From assembly GCF_001280015.1 (NCBI RefSeq), contig NZ_LGDV01000213.1, positions 1 through 64,000 on the forward strand: 64,000 nucleotides of DNA, read 5' to 3'. This DNA is from Streptomyces sp. MMG1121. Its GTDB lineage: Bacteria > Actinomycetota > Actinomycetes > Streptomycetales > Streptomycetaceae. A model generated the notes under the pieces. The model searched no databases. It saw only the letters and a list, made by a program, of their open reading frames with translations, and was not told the DNA's origin. Each line of letters starts with the position of its first letter. Position 1 is the first letter of the stretch. Both the position numbers and the translations under genes were made by a program. Below, one piece after another: positions 9,721-18,882 of the stretch.

Positions 9721-9760
9721 GCGGACGGCGGACGGCGAACGGCGAACGGCGAACGGCGGG
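9721..9760. repeat. 7-bp tandem repeat (GGCGAAC/GGCGGAC)
   Basis: About six consecutive heptamers GGCGGAC or GGCGAAC lie in intergenic DNA. Copy-number slippage is plausible. No coding frame is needed to explain it. Confidence 0.8.
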
Positions 9761-9935
9761 CATGAGCGTGATCGCGGTCGCGGTCGCGGAACACCTGACC
9801 ATCAAGGCGTTCCCCCACCTCCCGCACAGCTTGGGCATCGTGCCGGGCGACGAGACCGAGATCGACTTGATGCGCAGGCTGGAAGTCCGCCTTCCCGGCG
9901 GGCGGTACCAAGTCCCGTACAGATACGGATAGAGC

Positions 9936-11150
9936 TCACGCGTCTTTTCGTGGCGTCAGGGCGTATTCAGGCAGGTCGAGTGCGTCCGCGGGCGGGCTGA
10001 ACAGCATTGCCTGGAGTCCGCCGAGTCGGTTGGCCAGTGGGCTGGCCGTGGCGCGCAGGCCCGCCCAGATCAGCGATCGCTGGAGCCGGGTGCCGGGATA
10101 GAAGAGGTTCGGGAGTCCGGGCGACAGTTGCTGGGCCTTCTCGACGAACGGGCGCATGATCGCCTCGTAACGAGCGAACGCGGCCTGGGGCTCGGCGTGG
10201 CTGGTGAGTTCGCCGGCCAGGATGTACGCGCCGGTGAGGGCCAGGGTCGTACCCATGCCGCTGAAGGGCGACGCACAGTAGGCGGCGTCTCCGAGCACGG
10301 CGATCCGGCCGCGGCTCCAGTGTGGGAGTCGGGCCTGACCTAGCGATTCGAAATACAGGGGGCAGTCGTCGAGGGCACTGAGGATCCTGGGGACTTCCCA
10401 GCCGATGTCGGCGAACGTCGCGCGCAGGATCGTGACGACGTCCTCGCGGTCGAGGCGGTCGACTCCGCGCACGGAGCTCCGCATGTTCAGCGAGGCCCGA
10501 GTCGTCCCGACGTTGTCCGGCCGCAAGGCCACACCTCGGCCGCGGTCGGCGATCAACCACCGCCACCGGTCGTTGTCGGCGTCGGTGCGTGGAATCGTCA
10601 GATAGGCGTTGTAGACGCCGAGTTCGCGCACTGGGGCGTCCCCCAGCACCCGCGTCCTGGTGCGCGAGCGGAGCCCCTCGGCGACGACCACCGCGTCGAA
10701 CCGCCGGGCCGGTGCGTGGAGGAACTCGACGTCCACACCGTGCCCGTCATCGTGCAGCCCGGTGATCTGGTCGCCGAAGACGTATGCGCTGTCGGCGGAC
10801 GACAGGTCGTACAGGATGTGTCCGAGCTGCCCGCGCAGGATCTCCAGCTCGGCGGTGGTTCCCGAGGTGTCGTCGGTGCCGGCGGCGAACGACGCGACCG
10901 GCCGGCCGTGTTCGTCGACGAAGTCCAGGCCGGTCTCGTGCGTGTGAGCGGCACGGACGGCGTCCTCGATGCCCATGCGGCGCAGCACTTCGCGGCCGGC
11001 GCCGCGGACGTCGACGTTCTGGCCTTCGTCGCGCAGACGGTCGACGCGTTCGATGACGGTGACGTCCCAGCCGGCGCCGGCGAGCCAGTGGGCAAGGGTC
11101 GGGCCCGCGACGCTCGCGCCGGAGATGAGGATGCTCGGAGTGGTCACCAT
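9936..11150 (-). CDS. FAD-dependent group A monooxygenase
   Basis: ATG at 11150 with AGGAAGG eight bases upstream gives 404 residues. The N terminus ILISGASVAGPTLAHWLAGAGWDVTVIER is a GxGxxG-like FAD-binding fold, and IAVLGDAAYCASPFSGMGTTLALTGAYILAGEL near residue 290 is the second FAD motif of PHBH-like hydroxylases and tetracycline-destructase-type enzymes. It probably hydroxylates an aromatic or polyketide substrate with NAD(P)H and oxygen. The gene is monocistronic and faces away from a palindrome at 11171. Substrate is unknown. Confidence 0.85.
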   Translation of the reverse strand: MVTTPSILISGASVAGPTLAHWLAGAGWDVTVIERVDRLRDEGQNVDVRGAGREVLRRMGIEDAVRAAHTHETGLDFVDEHGRPVASFAAGTDDTSGTTAELEILRGQLGHILYDLSSADSAYVFGDQITGLHDDGHGVDVEFLHAPARRFDAVVVAEGLRSRTRTRVLGDAPVRELGVYNAYLTIPRTDADNDRWRWLIADRGRGVALRPDNVGTTRASLNMRSSVRGVDRLDREDVVTILRATFADIGWEVPRILSALDDCPLYFESLGQARLPHWSRGRIAVLGDAAYCASPFSGMGTTLALTGAYILAGELTSHAEPQAAFARYEAIMRPFVEKAQQLSPGLPNLFYPGTRLQRSLIWAGLRATASPLANRLGGLQAMLFSPPADALDLPEYALTPRKDA

Positions 11151-11170
11151 GACGAACCTTCCTGTCGTGA

Positions 11171-11182
11171 TCGCACGTGCGA
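11171..11182. promoter_or_regulatory. Palindrome upstream of the FAD monooxygenase
   Basis: TCGCACGTGCGA is a perfect 12-bp palindrome 21 bp upstream of the monooxygenase start and could be a repressor site. The remaining 11151-11474 has no gene; a weak GTGCCC/GGGCAC hairpin (11394-11413) may terminate the regulator gene that ends at 11475. Confidence 0.4.
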
Positions 11183-11474
11183 AGCCCGACGGCCGCGCTC
11201 GCGAATTCCTGCTCCGCGGGCTCTGGGAGACATGGCCGACGGTGGGTCCGCACCTCCTCCCCCTGCCGCTTCCCCAGTATCGGGCCGCCCGGCCTGCCAG
11301 GTCTTCATGTGCCGGTTGGTGTGGCTGATTCCGCCTCCGCCGGCGGCCGCTCCCGGCCATGTGGTGTCGCTGTCTCGTCCGGGCCGGTGACCGGTGCCCT
11401 TCTCGTCGGGCACAGCTCTGCGGGCATGCCCCATGTCACTGAGGTCGTCCGCCGCTGCCGGGGCTGGTGGCCGC

Positions 11475-13190
11475 TCAGCCGCGATAGCTCCGCAGCTTGC
11501 GGTACAGCGTCGCCCGGCCGATGCCCAGGGCGGCCGCCGTGCGCGCCTTGTTGCCGCCGTGGCGGTGCAGCGCCTCCAGGATCGTGGTGCGTTCGGCCTG
11601 CTCCACCGGGCTGAGCAGCCGTGCCGCGGGCGCTTCGCGTACCTGGTCCGGCAGCTCGGCCCGCCGGACGGGCCCGGACACTCGCCGATGCTGCGCCAAC
11701 GTCCGTACGACATGGGACAGTTCGGTGACGTTGCCGGGCCATGGGTACTGCTCCAGAGCGCGCAGTGCGTCGAGCGTCCAGGTCAGCGGAGTCCGGCCCG
11801 GCGCGGGGCGCGGCGCCAGTTCTTGGAGCAACTCCCTTATGTCCTGGGGACGTTCGCGCAGCGCGGGCAGGGCGACCGAGCGGGCGGCCAGCGTGTCCAG
11901 GAGCCTCTGGAGACAGGGGCCGGGCGGTGCGCCGGGCGTGTAGGTGACCAGCAGGGGCGCGTCCGGCTGCGTGTCGAGCAGGGAATTGAGCGCGGCCACG
12001 CCCGGCTGCGTGAGCCGCTCCGCATGGCGGAGCAGAACGGGCTGCCCCCGCGTCATCTCGGCGTGCATGCGGTCGAGTCGGGGGTCCTCCGCCGCGTCGA
12101 AGACCCGGGCGGCACGTCCTGCGGGAAGCTGACGCGCCAGTGCCGTCTTGCCGGTGCCGCGTTCTCCCGACAGCAGGAGGGGTTGCCCGGAGCCGGCCAG
12201 TTCGAGCGCCCGGCCGACGGCGTACCGCCAGGGAACCGAGGATCCGGTCGGGGTGGTGGCCGGGCACGGCACGGCACGTACGGTGCCGGCGAGCGGGTGC
12301 AGTACGACCACCACCCCGATGACGGCGCCCTCATGACGTACCGGAGTCACCCGCACGGTGCTCCCCGCGCCCTCGGACAGCTCGCCCAGGTCGGCAGGGG
12401 CGCCCTGCTGCCGTGCGGCCATGGCCGCACGCTCCAGCGCGTCCAACGTCTGGGGCGACAGCATCCGCTCCGCCGCCGCGCTGAGCAGCCGGTTGCGGCC
12501 GTCGAGCACGGCCACCGCGCGATCCTGCCCCTGGGCCGCCCGATGGTAGGCATCGAGAAGGACCCGCTCGGCCGTCCGGGACCGGGCGAGCAGCGCGGCC
12601 TCCACCGCGCCGGCCGCGGCCTCGGCGAGCGCCGCGCCCGGATGCGGTGCGCGGCCGGCGCACAGCCCCGTCGCGACGGTCACCGTGCCCAGCACCTGCC
12701 CGCGCTCCGGTGCGAGCACCGGCACGCTGACCGCAGACACGTCCTGCCATCGGTCGAGGAAGTGTTCGGGACCGTGCACCTCGGCCCGGCGGCGGGTGCG
12801 TGCGGCGAGGGCCGCGCTGTTGTTGCCGACCTCCTGCTCCGAGAGACCGGAGCAGCGTTCGAGCCCGGGGGCGCTGCCGCCCGTCCACAGCACACGCAGT
12901 CGTTCGTCGGTGAGGACCAGGACCGTCCGGTCGGCGCCCAGGGCCGGGGCGATCCGGTCCAGCACGGGGCGGGCGGCACCGAGCAGGACCGACTCCGCCG
13001 GCCGTGCGCGCCCGGTGACGGCCGGTTCCTCGAGATCGTGCGGCACCCCGAAGAACCGCGCGCGCCGCCATGCGGCGACCACTTCGTCCGGTACGCCGTC
13101 GGGCAAGGGACACCCCGTCAGGAACCGTTCGCGCGCGAGACGCAGCGGTGTGAGCGCGAAGCCCGCGGGGGAATGCTCTGTGGTGGTCAC
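11475..13190 (-). CDS. GAF / AAA+ / Fis-type activator of the hydroxyquinol operon (AcoR-like)
   Basis: The GTG at 13190 gives 571 residues; upstream in-frame starts up to 13331 would run through the divergent promoter. Order of domains: N-terminal GAF-like sensor (to about 260), an AAA+ region with Walker A SGERGTGKTALA, and a C-terminal HTH_8 (ERTTILEALHRHGGNKARTAAALGIGRATLYRKL). The Walker B block is degenerate (VLLRHAERL) and there is no GAFTGA loop, as expected in an organism without sigma-54. It faces the monooxygenase/dioxygenase operon and is its likely local regulator, acting at the TGTCTC-N5-GAGACA palindromes. Confidence 0.85.
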   Translation of the reverse strand: MTTTEHSPAGFALTPLRLARERFLTGCPLPDGVPDEVVAAWRRARFFGVPHDLEEPAVTGRARPAESVLLGAARPVLDRIAPALGADRTVLVLTDERLRVLWTGGSAPGLERCSGLSEQEVGNNSAALAARTRRRAEVHGPEHFLDRWQDVSAVSVPVLAPERGQVLGTVTVATGLCAGRAPHPGAALAEAAAGAVEAALLARSRTAERVLLDAYHRAAQGQDRAVAVLDGRNRLLSAAAERMLSPQTLDALERAAMAARQQGAPADLGELSEGAGSTVRVTPVRHEGAVIGVVVVLHPLAGTVRAVPCPATTPTGSSVPWRYAVGRALELAGSGQPLLLSGERGTGKTALARQLPAGRAARVFDAAEDPRLDRMHAEMTRGQPVLLRHAERLTQPGVAALNSLLDTQPDAPLLVTYTPGAPPGPCLQRLLDTLAARSVALPALRERPQDIRELLQELAPRPAPGRTPLTWTLDALRALEQYPWPGNVTELSHVVRTLAQHRRVSGPVRRAELPDQVREAPAARLLSPVEQAERTTILEALHRHGGNKARTAAALGIGRATLYRKLRSYRG

Positions 13191-13283
13191 GACGCGGCCC
13201 ACCGTACCGGATTCGGTTGAAGGGACAACAAGTGCGGTGCCCCGCCGTGGTCCGCCCCGACGGGGAAGGCGAGGTGGGCGGGC

Positions 13284-13300
13284 TGTCTCGAAATGAGACA
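13284..13300. promoter_or_regulatory. Palindromic operator, copy 1 (TGTCTC-N5-GAGACA)
   Basis: TGTCTCGAAATGAGACA is a perfect 6+6 inverted repeat in the divergent promoter between the Fis-type regulator and the phenol hydroxylase, 70 bp before the hydroxylase start. It is followed by CCC, exactly as copy 2 at 17126-17142. Probable binding site of the adjacent regulator (inference). Confidence 0.7.
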
Positions 13301-13369
13301 CCCACACACCCCTGTGTCGCTCCATGATCACGAGTGCCTGGAGTCCGTTCGTCCCCTCAGGAGCACCCC

Positions 13370-15109
13370 GTGTCCACCGTCGTCGAGACCGACGTCCTGA
13401 TCGTAGGCAGTGGCCCCGCCGGCGCGTCGGCCGCGCTCGCCCTGAGCACCTACGGCGTGCACAACCTCGTCGTGACCCGCCATGCGAGCCTCGCCGTCAC
13501 GCCCCGCGCGCACATCACCAACCAGCGCACGATGGAGGTGCTGCGCGACCTCGGCCTCGAACAGGAGGTCATCGCCCAGGCGACCCCGCAGCAGCTGATG
13601 GGCGACACGACCTTCTGCACCAGTCTGGCCGGCGAGGAACTCGGCCGGGTGCGCTCCTGGGGCAACGACCCGCTGGTCCAGGCCGCGCACGACCTCGCCA
13701 GCCCGACCCGGATGTGCGACATGCCCCAGCACCTCATGGAGCCGGTCCTCGTCGACGCGGCCGTCGCCCGCGGCACCCGGCTGCGCTTCCAGACCGAGTA
13801 CCTCTCCCACGCCCAGGACGCCGACGGCGTCACGGCCACCGTCCGCGACCGGCTCCGCGGGGACACGTACGAGATCCGTGCCAAGTACCTCATCGGCGCG
13901 GACGGCGGCCGCTCGAAGGTCGCCGAGGACGCGGGCCTGCCCATGGGCGGTCGGATGGGCGTCGCGGGCAGCATCAACATCGTCTTCGACGCGGACCTGA
14001 CCCGGTACACCGCACACCGTCCGTCGACCCTCTACTGGGTGCTCGCCCCGGGTGCGGCCGTCGGGGGCATCGGCGCCGGGCTGGTGCGCTGCGTCCGCCC
14101 CTGGAACGAGTGGCTGATCGTGTGGGGGTACGACGTCACCGCGGGCGCCCCCGACCTGACCTCCGAGTACGCCGAGTCCGTCGTCCGCGCACTCATCGGC
14201 GACGACGAGATCCCCGTGACCATCAAGTCGTCCTCCGCGTGGACGGTCAACGAGATGTACGCGCAGAAGTACGCGAACGGCCGCGTCTTCTGCGCCGGCG
14301 ACGCCACCCACCGCCATCCGCCGTCCAACGGCCTCGGCTCCAACACCTCGATCCAGGACTCGTACAACCTGGCCTGGAAGCTGAAGATGGTCCTCGACGG
14401 GCGCGCCGGGCCCCGGCTCCTGGACACGTACACCGCCGAGCGTGCCCCGATCGGCCGGCAGGTCGTCACCCGCGCCAACAAGTCCATCGGCGAGACCGCC
14501 CCCGTCTTCGAGGCACTGGACGGGCTCTCCCCGCAGACCCCCGAGCGGCTGTGGGCCAACATCGCCGCCCGCAAGGACGCCACGGAGGCCGCCGAGAAGC
14601 AGCGCGCCCGGCTGCGCGAGGCGATCGCGCTGAAGGTCTACGAGTTCAACGCGCACGGCGTCGACCTCAACCAGCGGTACGCCTCGGACGCGGTCGTACC
14701 CGACGGCACCCCCGACCCCGGCTTCAGCCGCGACCCGGAGCTGTACCACGAGCCCTCCTCCCGCCCGGGCGCGAAACTGCCGCACGCCTGGATCACCTCC
14801 GGCCCGCGCAGGCTCTCCACGCTCGACACGGTCGGCAAGGGCCGTTTCACCCTGCTGACCGGGATCGGGGGCGAGTGCTGGGTGCGCGCGGCCCAGGCGC
14901 AGGAGATCGACATCGCCGCCGTGGTCATCGGGCCCGGGCGGGAGTACGAGGACCCGTACGGCGACTGGGCGCGGCTGAGCGAGGTGTCCGACTCGGGTGC
15001 ATTGCTGGTGCGGCCCGACGGATTCGTCGCCTTCCGGCATCCGTCGGCGGCCCCGGACGCCGGGGACCTGCTGACGGACGCGCTGCGGCGGATCCTCGGA
15101 CACAGCTAG
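13370..15109 (+). CDS. FAD-dependent phenol (resorcinol-type) hydroxylase
   Basis: GTG at 13370 with AGGAG six bases upstream gives 579 residues. DVLIVGSGPAGASAALAL is the N-terminal FAD fold, DGGRSKVAEDAG the DG-type motif, and VFCAGDATHRHPPSNGLGSNTSIQDSYNLAWKL the second FAD motif, with a thioredoxin-like C-terminal domain. This matches the TfdB / 2,4-dichlorophenol 6-monooxygenase group. With hydroxyquinol dioxygenase and maleylacetate reductase immediately downstream, the likely reaction is hydroxylation of resorcinol (or a substituted phenol) to hydroxyquinol. First gene of the operon. Confidence 0.88.
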   Translation: MSTVVETDVLIVGSGPAGASAALALSTYGVHNLVVTRHASLAVTPRAHITNQRTMEVLRDLGLEQEVIAQATPQQLMGDTTFCTSLAGEELGRVRSWGNDPLVQAAHDLASPTRMCDMPQHLMEPVLVDAAVARGTRLRFQTEYLSHAQDADGVTATVRDRLRGDTYEIRAKYLIGADGGRSKVAEDAGLPMGGRMGVAGSINIVFDADLTRYTAHRPSTLYWVLAPGAAVGGIGAGLVRCVRPWNEWLIVWGYDVTAGAPDLTSEYAESVVRALIGDDEIPVTIKSSSAWTVNEMYAQKYANGRVFCAGDATHRHPPSNGLGSNTSIQDSYNLAWKLKMVLDGRAGPRLLDTYTAERAPIGRQVVTRANKSIGETAPVFEALDGLSPQTPERLWANIAARKDATEAAEKQRARLREAIALKVYEFNAHGVDLNQRYASDAVVPDGTPDPGFSRDPELYHEPSSRPGAKLPHAWITSGPRRLSTLDTVGKGRFTLLTGIGGECWVRAAQAQEIDIAAVVIGPGREYEDPYGDWARLSEVSDSGALLVRPDGFVAFRHPSAAPDAGDLLTDALRRILGHS

Positions 15110-15156
15110 GACGGGATCGTGGGGCAGCGGGTCGCCGTAGACGACGAGGAGCAGAT

Positions 15157-16062
15157 ATGACCACCGAGACCACCGGGGCGGGAGAGTCCGCCGCCGAGCG
15201 CGCTGTCAGCGGGCAGGCTGTCACCGGGCAGGCCCTCGCGGCTCTGCGCGCGACGGCCGATCCCCGGCTGCGCGAGCTGCTCGGCGGGCTGATCCGCCAT
15301 CTGCACGACTTCGCGCGCGAGACGCGGCTCACCCAGGAGGAGTGGGCCAACGCCATCGGCTTCCTGACCGCGACCGGGCAGACCTGCACGGACATCCGGC
15401 AGGAGTTCATCCTGCTGTCGGACGTCCTCGGCCTCTCGATGCTCGTCGAGTCCATCAACGGCGAGCGCGGCCCCGGCGCCACCGAATCGACGGTCCTCGG
15501 CCCCTTCCACATGACCGAGTCGCCCGCCCGCCGACTCGGCGACGACATCGACCTGGTGGGCGGCGGCGAGCCGTGCGTGGTCAGCGGCCGGGTGCGGTCG
15601 CGGGACGGCAGCCCGCTGCCCGGCGCGGCCTTGGACGTCTGGCAGGCGGACGCCGAGGGCTCTTACGACGTGCAGCAGCCGGCCCTCCAGCCCGCGGGCA
15701 ACGGCCGCGGGCGGTTCACCGCCGACGCCGAGGGCCGCTTCTGGTTCCGCACCTGTGTGCCGGCCCCGTACCCGATCCCCACCGACGGCCCGGTCGGCGC
15801 CCTGCTGCGCGCCACCGGACGCCACCCCTACCGCCCCGCGCACATCCACTTCATCGCCACCGCCGACGGCCACACGTCCGTCACCACGCACATCTTCGTG
15901 GCCGGCAGCGACTATCTGGATTCCGACGCCGTGTTCGCGGTGAAGGAGAGCCTGGTGCAGGAGTTCGCGGAGACCGACGACCCGGCTCTGGCCCGGGAGT
16001 TCGGCGTCCCGAACCCCTTCCGGCACGCGCGGTTCGACCTCGTCCTGGAGCGCACGTCATGA
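15157..16062 (+). CDS. Hydroxyquinol 1,2-dioxygenase (intradiol)
   Basis: ATG at 15157 behind AGGAG gives 301 residues. An N-terminal helical linker/dimerisation region (LREL through LLSDVLGLSMLVESING) precedes the catalytic domain with VLGPFHM and LDVWQADAEGSYDVQ. Probable Fe(III) ligands are Tyr170, Tyr205, His229 and His231 (in RPAHIHF), with spacing like known hydroxyquinol dioxygenases. It would cleave 1,2,4-benzenetriol between the ortho hydroxyls to maleylacetate. It is 47 bp after the hydroxylase and overlaps the reductase gene by 4 bp. Confidence 0.92.
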   Translation: MTTETTGAGESAAERAVSGQAVTGQALAALRATADPRLRELLGGLIRHLHDFARETRLTQEEWANAIGFLTATGQTCTDIRQEFILLSDVLGLSMLVESINGERGPGATESTVLGPFHMTESPARRLGDDIDLVGGGEPCVVSGRVRSRDGSPLPGAALDVWQADAEGSYDVQQPALQPAGNGRGRFTADAEGRFWFRTCVPAPYPIPTDGPVGALLRATGRHPYRPAHIHFIATADGHTSVTTHIFVAGSDYLDSDAVFAVKESLVQEFAETDDPALAREFGVPNPFRHARFDLVLERTS

Positions 16063-17138
16063 CGTTCTCCGTCGACTTCGCGTACGAGACCCGGCCCGTG
16101 CGGGTCGTCTTCCGACCCGGCGCATCCGTCACCGCAACCCCGGACGAGGCCCAACGCCTCGGCCTGCGGCGGCTGTTGGTGCTCTGCGGCAGCCGGGGCG
16201 AGGCCACCGCCCGTACGGTGGCGGACGCGCTCGGCGACGTCTGCGTGGGACTGCACGCCGAGGCCCGGATGCACGTTCCCGTCGAGGTCGCCGACCGAGC
16301 CGCCGCGGTGGCGCGGGCGGTCGGGGCCGACGGGTGCGTCGCGGTCGGCGGCGGCTCGGCGATCGGCCTCGGCAAGGCTGTCGCGCTGCGCACGGGCCTG
16401 CCGCTGATCGCCGTGCCGTCCACGTACGCGGGTTCGGAGCTGACTCCGGTCTGGGGCCTGACGGAAAACGGGGTCAAGCGCACCGGACGCGACCCGGTGG
16501 TCCAGCCCCGCAGCGTCGTCTACGACGCCGAGCTCACCCTCTCCCTCCCGGTTCCGCTCTCCGTGACCAGCGGCGTCAACGCGCTGGCGCACGCCGTCGA
16601 GGCGCTGTACGCCCCGGACACCTCGCCGCTGGTCTCGCTCATGGCGCAGGAAGGCGTCCGCGCGATGGCGGGCGCGCTGCCGCGGCTGGCCGCCGGGCCC
16701 GCCGACCTCGACGCGCGCGGCCGGGCCCTGTACGGGGCGTGGCTGTGCGGAGCGTGCCTCGGCGCGACCACCATGGGGCTGCACCACACGTTGTGCCATG
16801 TGCTCGGCGGCACGTTCGGACTGCCGCACGCGGAGACACACACGGTGGTGCTTCCGTACGCCCTCGCCTACAACGCGCCCGCGGCGCCGGAGGCGCTGGC
16901 CGCTCTGCGCCGGGCGCTTGGGACACAGGACGCCCCACGTGCCCTGCGGGACCTGTCGGTTCGTCTGGGCGCACCGCGTTCGCTCGCCGAACTCGGTGTG
17001 ACGGAAGGCGACTTGAGCGTGGCAGCGGAGCAGGTGACAGGGCAGCCCTGTGCCAATCCGCGCCCGGTCACGGCGGAAGGGGTCCTCGGGGTGCTCCGAG
17101 CGGCCTACGAGGGGCGGGAGCCGACCGTCTCATATTGA
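16059..17138 (+). CDS. Maleylacetate reductase
   Basis: 359 residues starting in an ATGA overlap with the dioxygenase stop, implying translational coupling. It has the iron-alcohol-dehydrogenase fold signature: DGCVAVGGGSAIGLGKAVAL (nucleotide binding), LIAVPSTYAGSELTPVWGLTE, NALAHAVEALYAPD and a C-terminal HHTLCHVLGGTFGLPHAETH. This is the pattern of maleylacetate reductases. It reduces maleylacetate to 3-oxoadipate with NAD(P)H and completes the hydroxyquinol branch; no 3-oxoadipate CoA-transferase or thiolase is in this operon. Confidence 0.92.
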   Translation: MTFSVDFAYETRPVRVVFRPGASVTATPDEAQRLGLRRLLVLCGSRGEATARTVADALGDVCVGLHAEARMHVPVEVADRAAAVARAVGADGCVAVGGGSAIGLGKAVALRTGLPLIAVPSTYAGSELTPVWGLTENGVKRTGRDPVVQPRSVVYDAELTLSLPVPLSVTSGVNALAHAVEALYAPDTSPLVSLMAQEGVRAMAGALPRLAAGPADLDARGRALYGAWLCGACLGATTMGLHHTLCHVLGGTFGLPHAETHTVVLPYALAYNAPAAPEALAALRRALGTQDAPRALRDLSVRLGAPRSLAELGVTEGDLSVAAEQVTGQPCANPRPVTAEGVLGVLRAAYEGREPTVSY

Positions 17139-17142
17139 GACA
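17126..17142. promoter_or_regulatory. Palindromic operator, copy 2
   Basis: CGTCTCATATTGAGACA, followed by CCC, repeats the site at 13284-13300 with one mismatch in the left arm and a different 5-bp centre. It overlaps the stop codon of the reductase gene and lies about 126 bp before the YceI gene start. That gene probably has its own promoter under the same regulator. Confidence 0.7.
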
Positions 17143-17267
17143 CCCGTGACCGCGCGGCCTGTCCCAAGATCGACTGGGGGGTGTGACCGCATGCAGGCGC
17201 GGCCGTGTCGACATGCCCCGGACGGCTGTCCACGCGGCTGCGCCACCCGTGAAGAAAGGTGAACATC

Positions 17268-18181
17268 ATGGCCCTCGCACTGCTCCGGCGCCGGTGGCCC
17301 AAAGGCACCTCGGCCGAGGCGGCGGGCCAGTCGCTCCCCCTCCCGCCAGGCGCGGGCGCTGTGGGCCGCGAGGTCGTCGACCCGGTGGGCTCACCCATGG
17401 CGGGCGCGGACGTCACGGTCACCGCGCTGGACACGCACCGCGTCGTGGCCCGCGGCACCACCGACCCGTACGGCCTCTTCCTCGCGACGCTGCCCCCGGC
17501 CAGTACAGCCTGCTGATCGCCGCGCAGGGGCTGCAGCCGCACCGCGAGACGGTCGGGATCGTGGCGGGTACGGCCGCGCCCGCCGAACGCGTCTGGCTGC
17601 AGCCTGCGCAGGCCCTGGAACTGCCGGTGCCAGGCACCTGGCTCTTCGACCCGCCGCACACAGCCATCCGCTTCATCGCCAAACACGTCGGCATGGCCCA
17701 CGTCCACGGCCGTTTCGAGCGCTTCAACGGCGGCATTCAGATAGCCCGGGACATGGCCCAGTCCCGGGTCCACGTCCGCATCGACGCCGCGAGCATCACC
17801 ACGGGCAACCACACCCGCGACAACCATCTGCGCTCGGCCGACTTCCTCGACGTCGAACGCTTCCCCTACATCGACTTCGCGAGCACGCGCTTCGCCTACC
17901 GTGGCGGCAGCAAGTGGACGCTGCAGGGTTCCCTGACCATGCACGGCGTGAGCCGCTCGGTGCCCCTGGACACGACGTACCTCGGTACGGTGAACGGCGG
18001 TTACGGCGAGGAACTGCGCTGCGCGGCCCTGGCCAAGGCGGAGCTGCACCGCGAGGACTACACCCTGAACTGGCGCTCCATGCTGGCCCGTGGCATCGCG
18101 GTGGTGGGCCCGACGGTCCAGTTGGAACTGGACATCCAGGCGATGTACCGGACGCACGACACGCCCACGCCCCCGGAGTAG
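17268..18181 (+). pseudogene. YceI-family protein with N-terminal carboxypeptidase-regulatory-like domain, frame disrupted
   Basis: From ATG 17268 (AAGAAAGG upstream) the frame encodes a Cna/carboxypeptidase-regulatory-like domain (GREVVDPVGSPMAGADVTV) and runs into a stop at 17516. Continuity requires a +1 change in a run of five C at 17493-17497. The other frame then continues GQYSLLIAAQGLQPHRE and a complete YceI domain (FDPPHTAIRFIAKHVGMAHVHGRFERF to YRTHD), stop at 18181. YceI folds bind isoprenoid or amphipathic ligands. The clean homology on both sides suggests a recent mutation or a sequencing/assembly error rather than old decay. Confidence 0.75.
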
Positions 18182-18407
18182 GCCCGAGTCCGCGCGGCGG
18201 CGGCGCGCGCCCCGTCGGGCGCCGCCGCCGGTCTACGGCATCATCGGGCGCTGCAGGCGGCCTTGGGGGCCGAGCGGGTGTGCTCGAAGCCGATCTCCGT
18301 GGGGAACACACGGGCCACGAAGCGATTGGTAGCCCTGACGGGAATTCCAACGGTTGCGGTGTGCCCGGAGATCGAACCTGAGGGGCTTCGGGCAGCTCTG
18401 CGCTTCG

Positions 18408-18806
18408 TCAACGAGCGAACTTCTCGATGGCGGCCGGTGTGACCGGGGTGAAGAAGTTGACGAGGTTGCCGTCGGGGTCACGGAACAGCAGCGAGCGGTT
18501 GCCCCAGGGCATGGTGGTGGGTTCATTGACGAAGTCCGCCACGAAGCCGGTCAGGTTCTGGAAGATGCTGTCCACGTCGTCGACGAGGAACTCGACGACG
18601 ACGCTGCGATTGTCGGCCGGGCGGGCGGAACCGGGCGCGAACAGCGGGACGGTAGATGTGCCGGCGATCGCGAGAGTGGCCGAGGCGGTCCTCAACTCGG
18701 CGAAGTTCTCGGTGGACCAGCTCGCCCGCACTCCGGTGGCACGCTCGTAGAAGTCGACGAGGCGGGCGACATCGCCGGTGATGATGCGGATCGAGACGAA
18801 GTTCAT
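18408..18806 (-). CDS. VOC (glyoxalase/extradiol-fold) family protein
   Basis: 132 residues: MNFVSIRIITGDVARLVDFYERATG, a central hydrophobic strand pair, and the C-terminal LLFRDPDGNLVNFFTPV typical of the vicinal-oxygen-chelate fold. AGGAGAG lies just upstream of the ATG. The family includes lyases, resistance proteins and metal-binding proteins; no specific substrate can be claimed. A perfect 9-bp inverted repeat lies 52-76 bp upstream. The 226 bp between it and the YceI gene hold no gene. Confidence 0.85.
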   Translation of the reverse strand: MNFVSIRIITGDVARLVDFYERATGVRASWSTENFAELRTASATLAIAGTSTVPLFAPGSARPADNRSVVVEFLVDDVDSIFQNLTGFVADFVNEPTTMPWGNRSLLFRDPDGNLVNFFTPVTPAAIEKFAR

Positions 18807-18857
18807 GGGTTTCTCTCCTGGCCGGTAGCTGCTGCTGTTGCTTGCACGCTACGAGGA

Positions 18858-18882
18858 ATACCGGGCAGAACCCGCCCGGTAT
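18858..18882. promoter_or_regulatory. Inverted repeat upstream of the VOC gene
   Basis: ATACCGGGC, 7-nt spacer, GCCCGGTAT: a perfect 9-bp dyad 52 bp upstream of the VOC start on the minus strand, where an operator would be expected. It could also be a hairpin in the leader. Confidence 0.5.

Noticed and set aside
13190..13331. Longer N terminus for the Fis-type regulator starting at 13331
   Set aside because: It would cover the palindromic operator and the divergent promoter; the GTG at 13190 fits the domain start better.
18345..18400. tRNA-like 3' end (GGTTCGATC-like on the minus strand)
   Set aside because: The T-stem does not pair properly and no acceptor, D or anticodon arms could be built.
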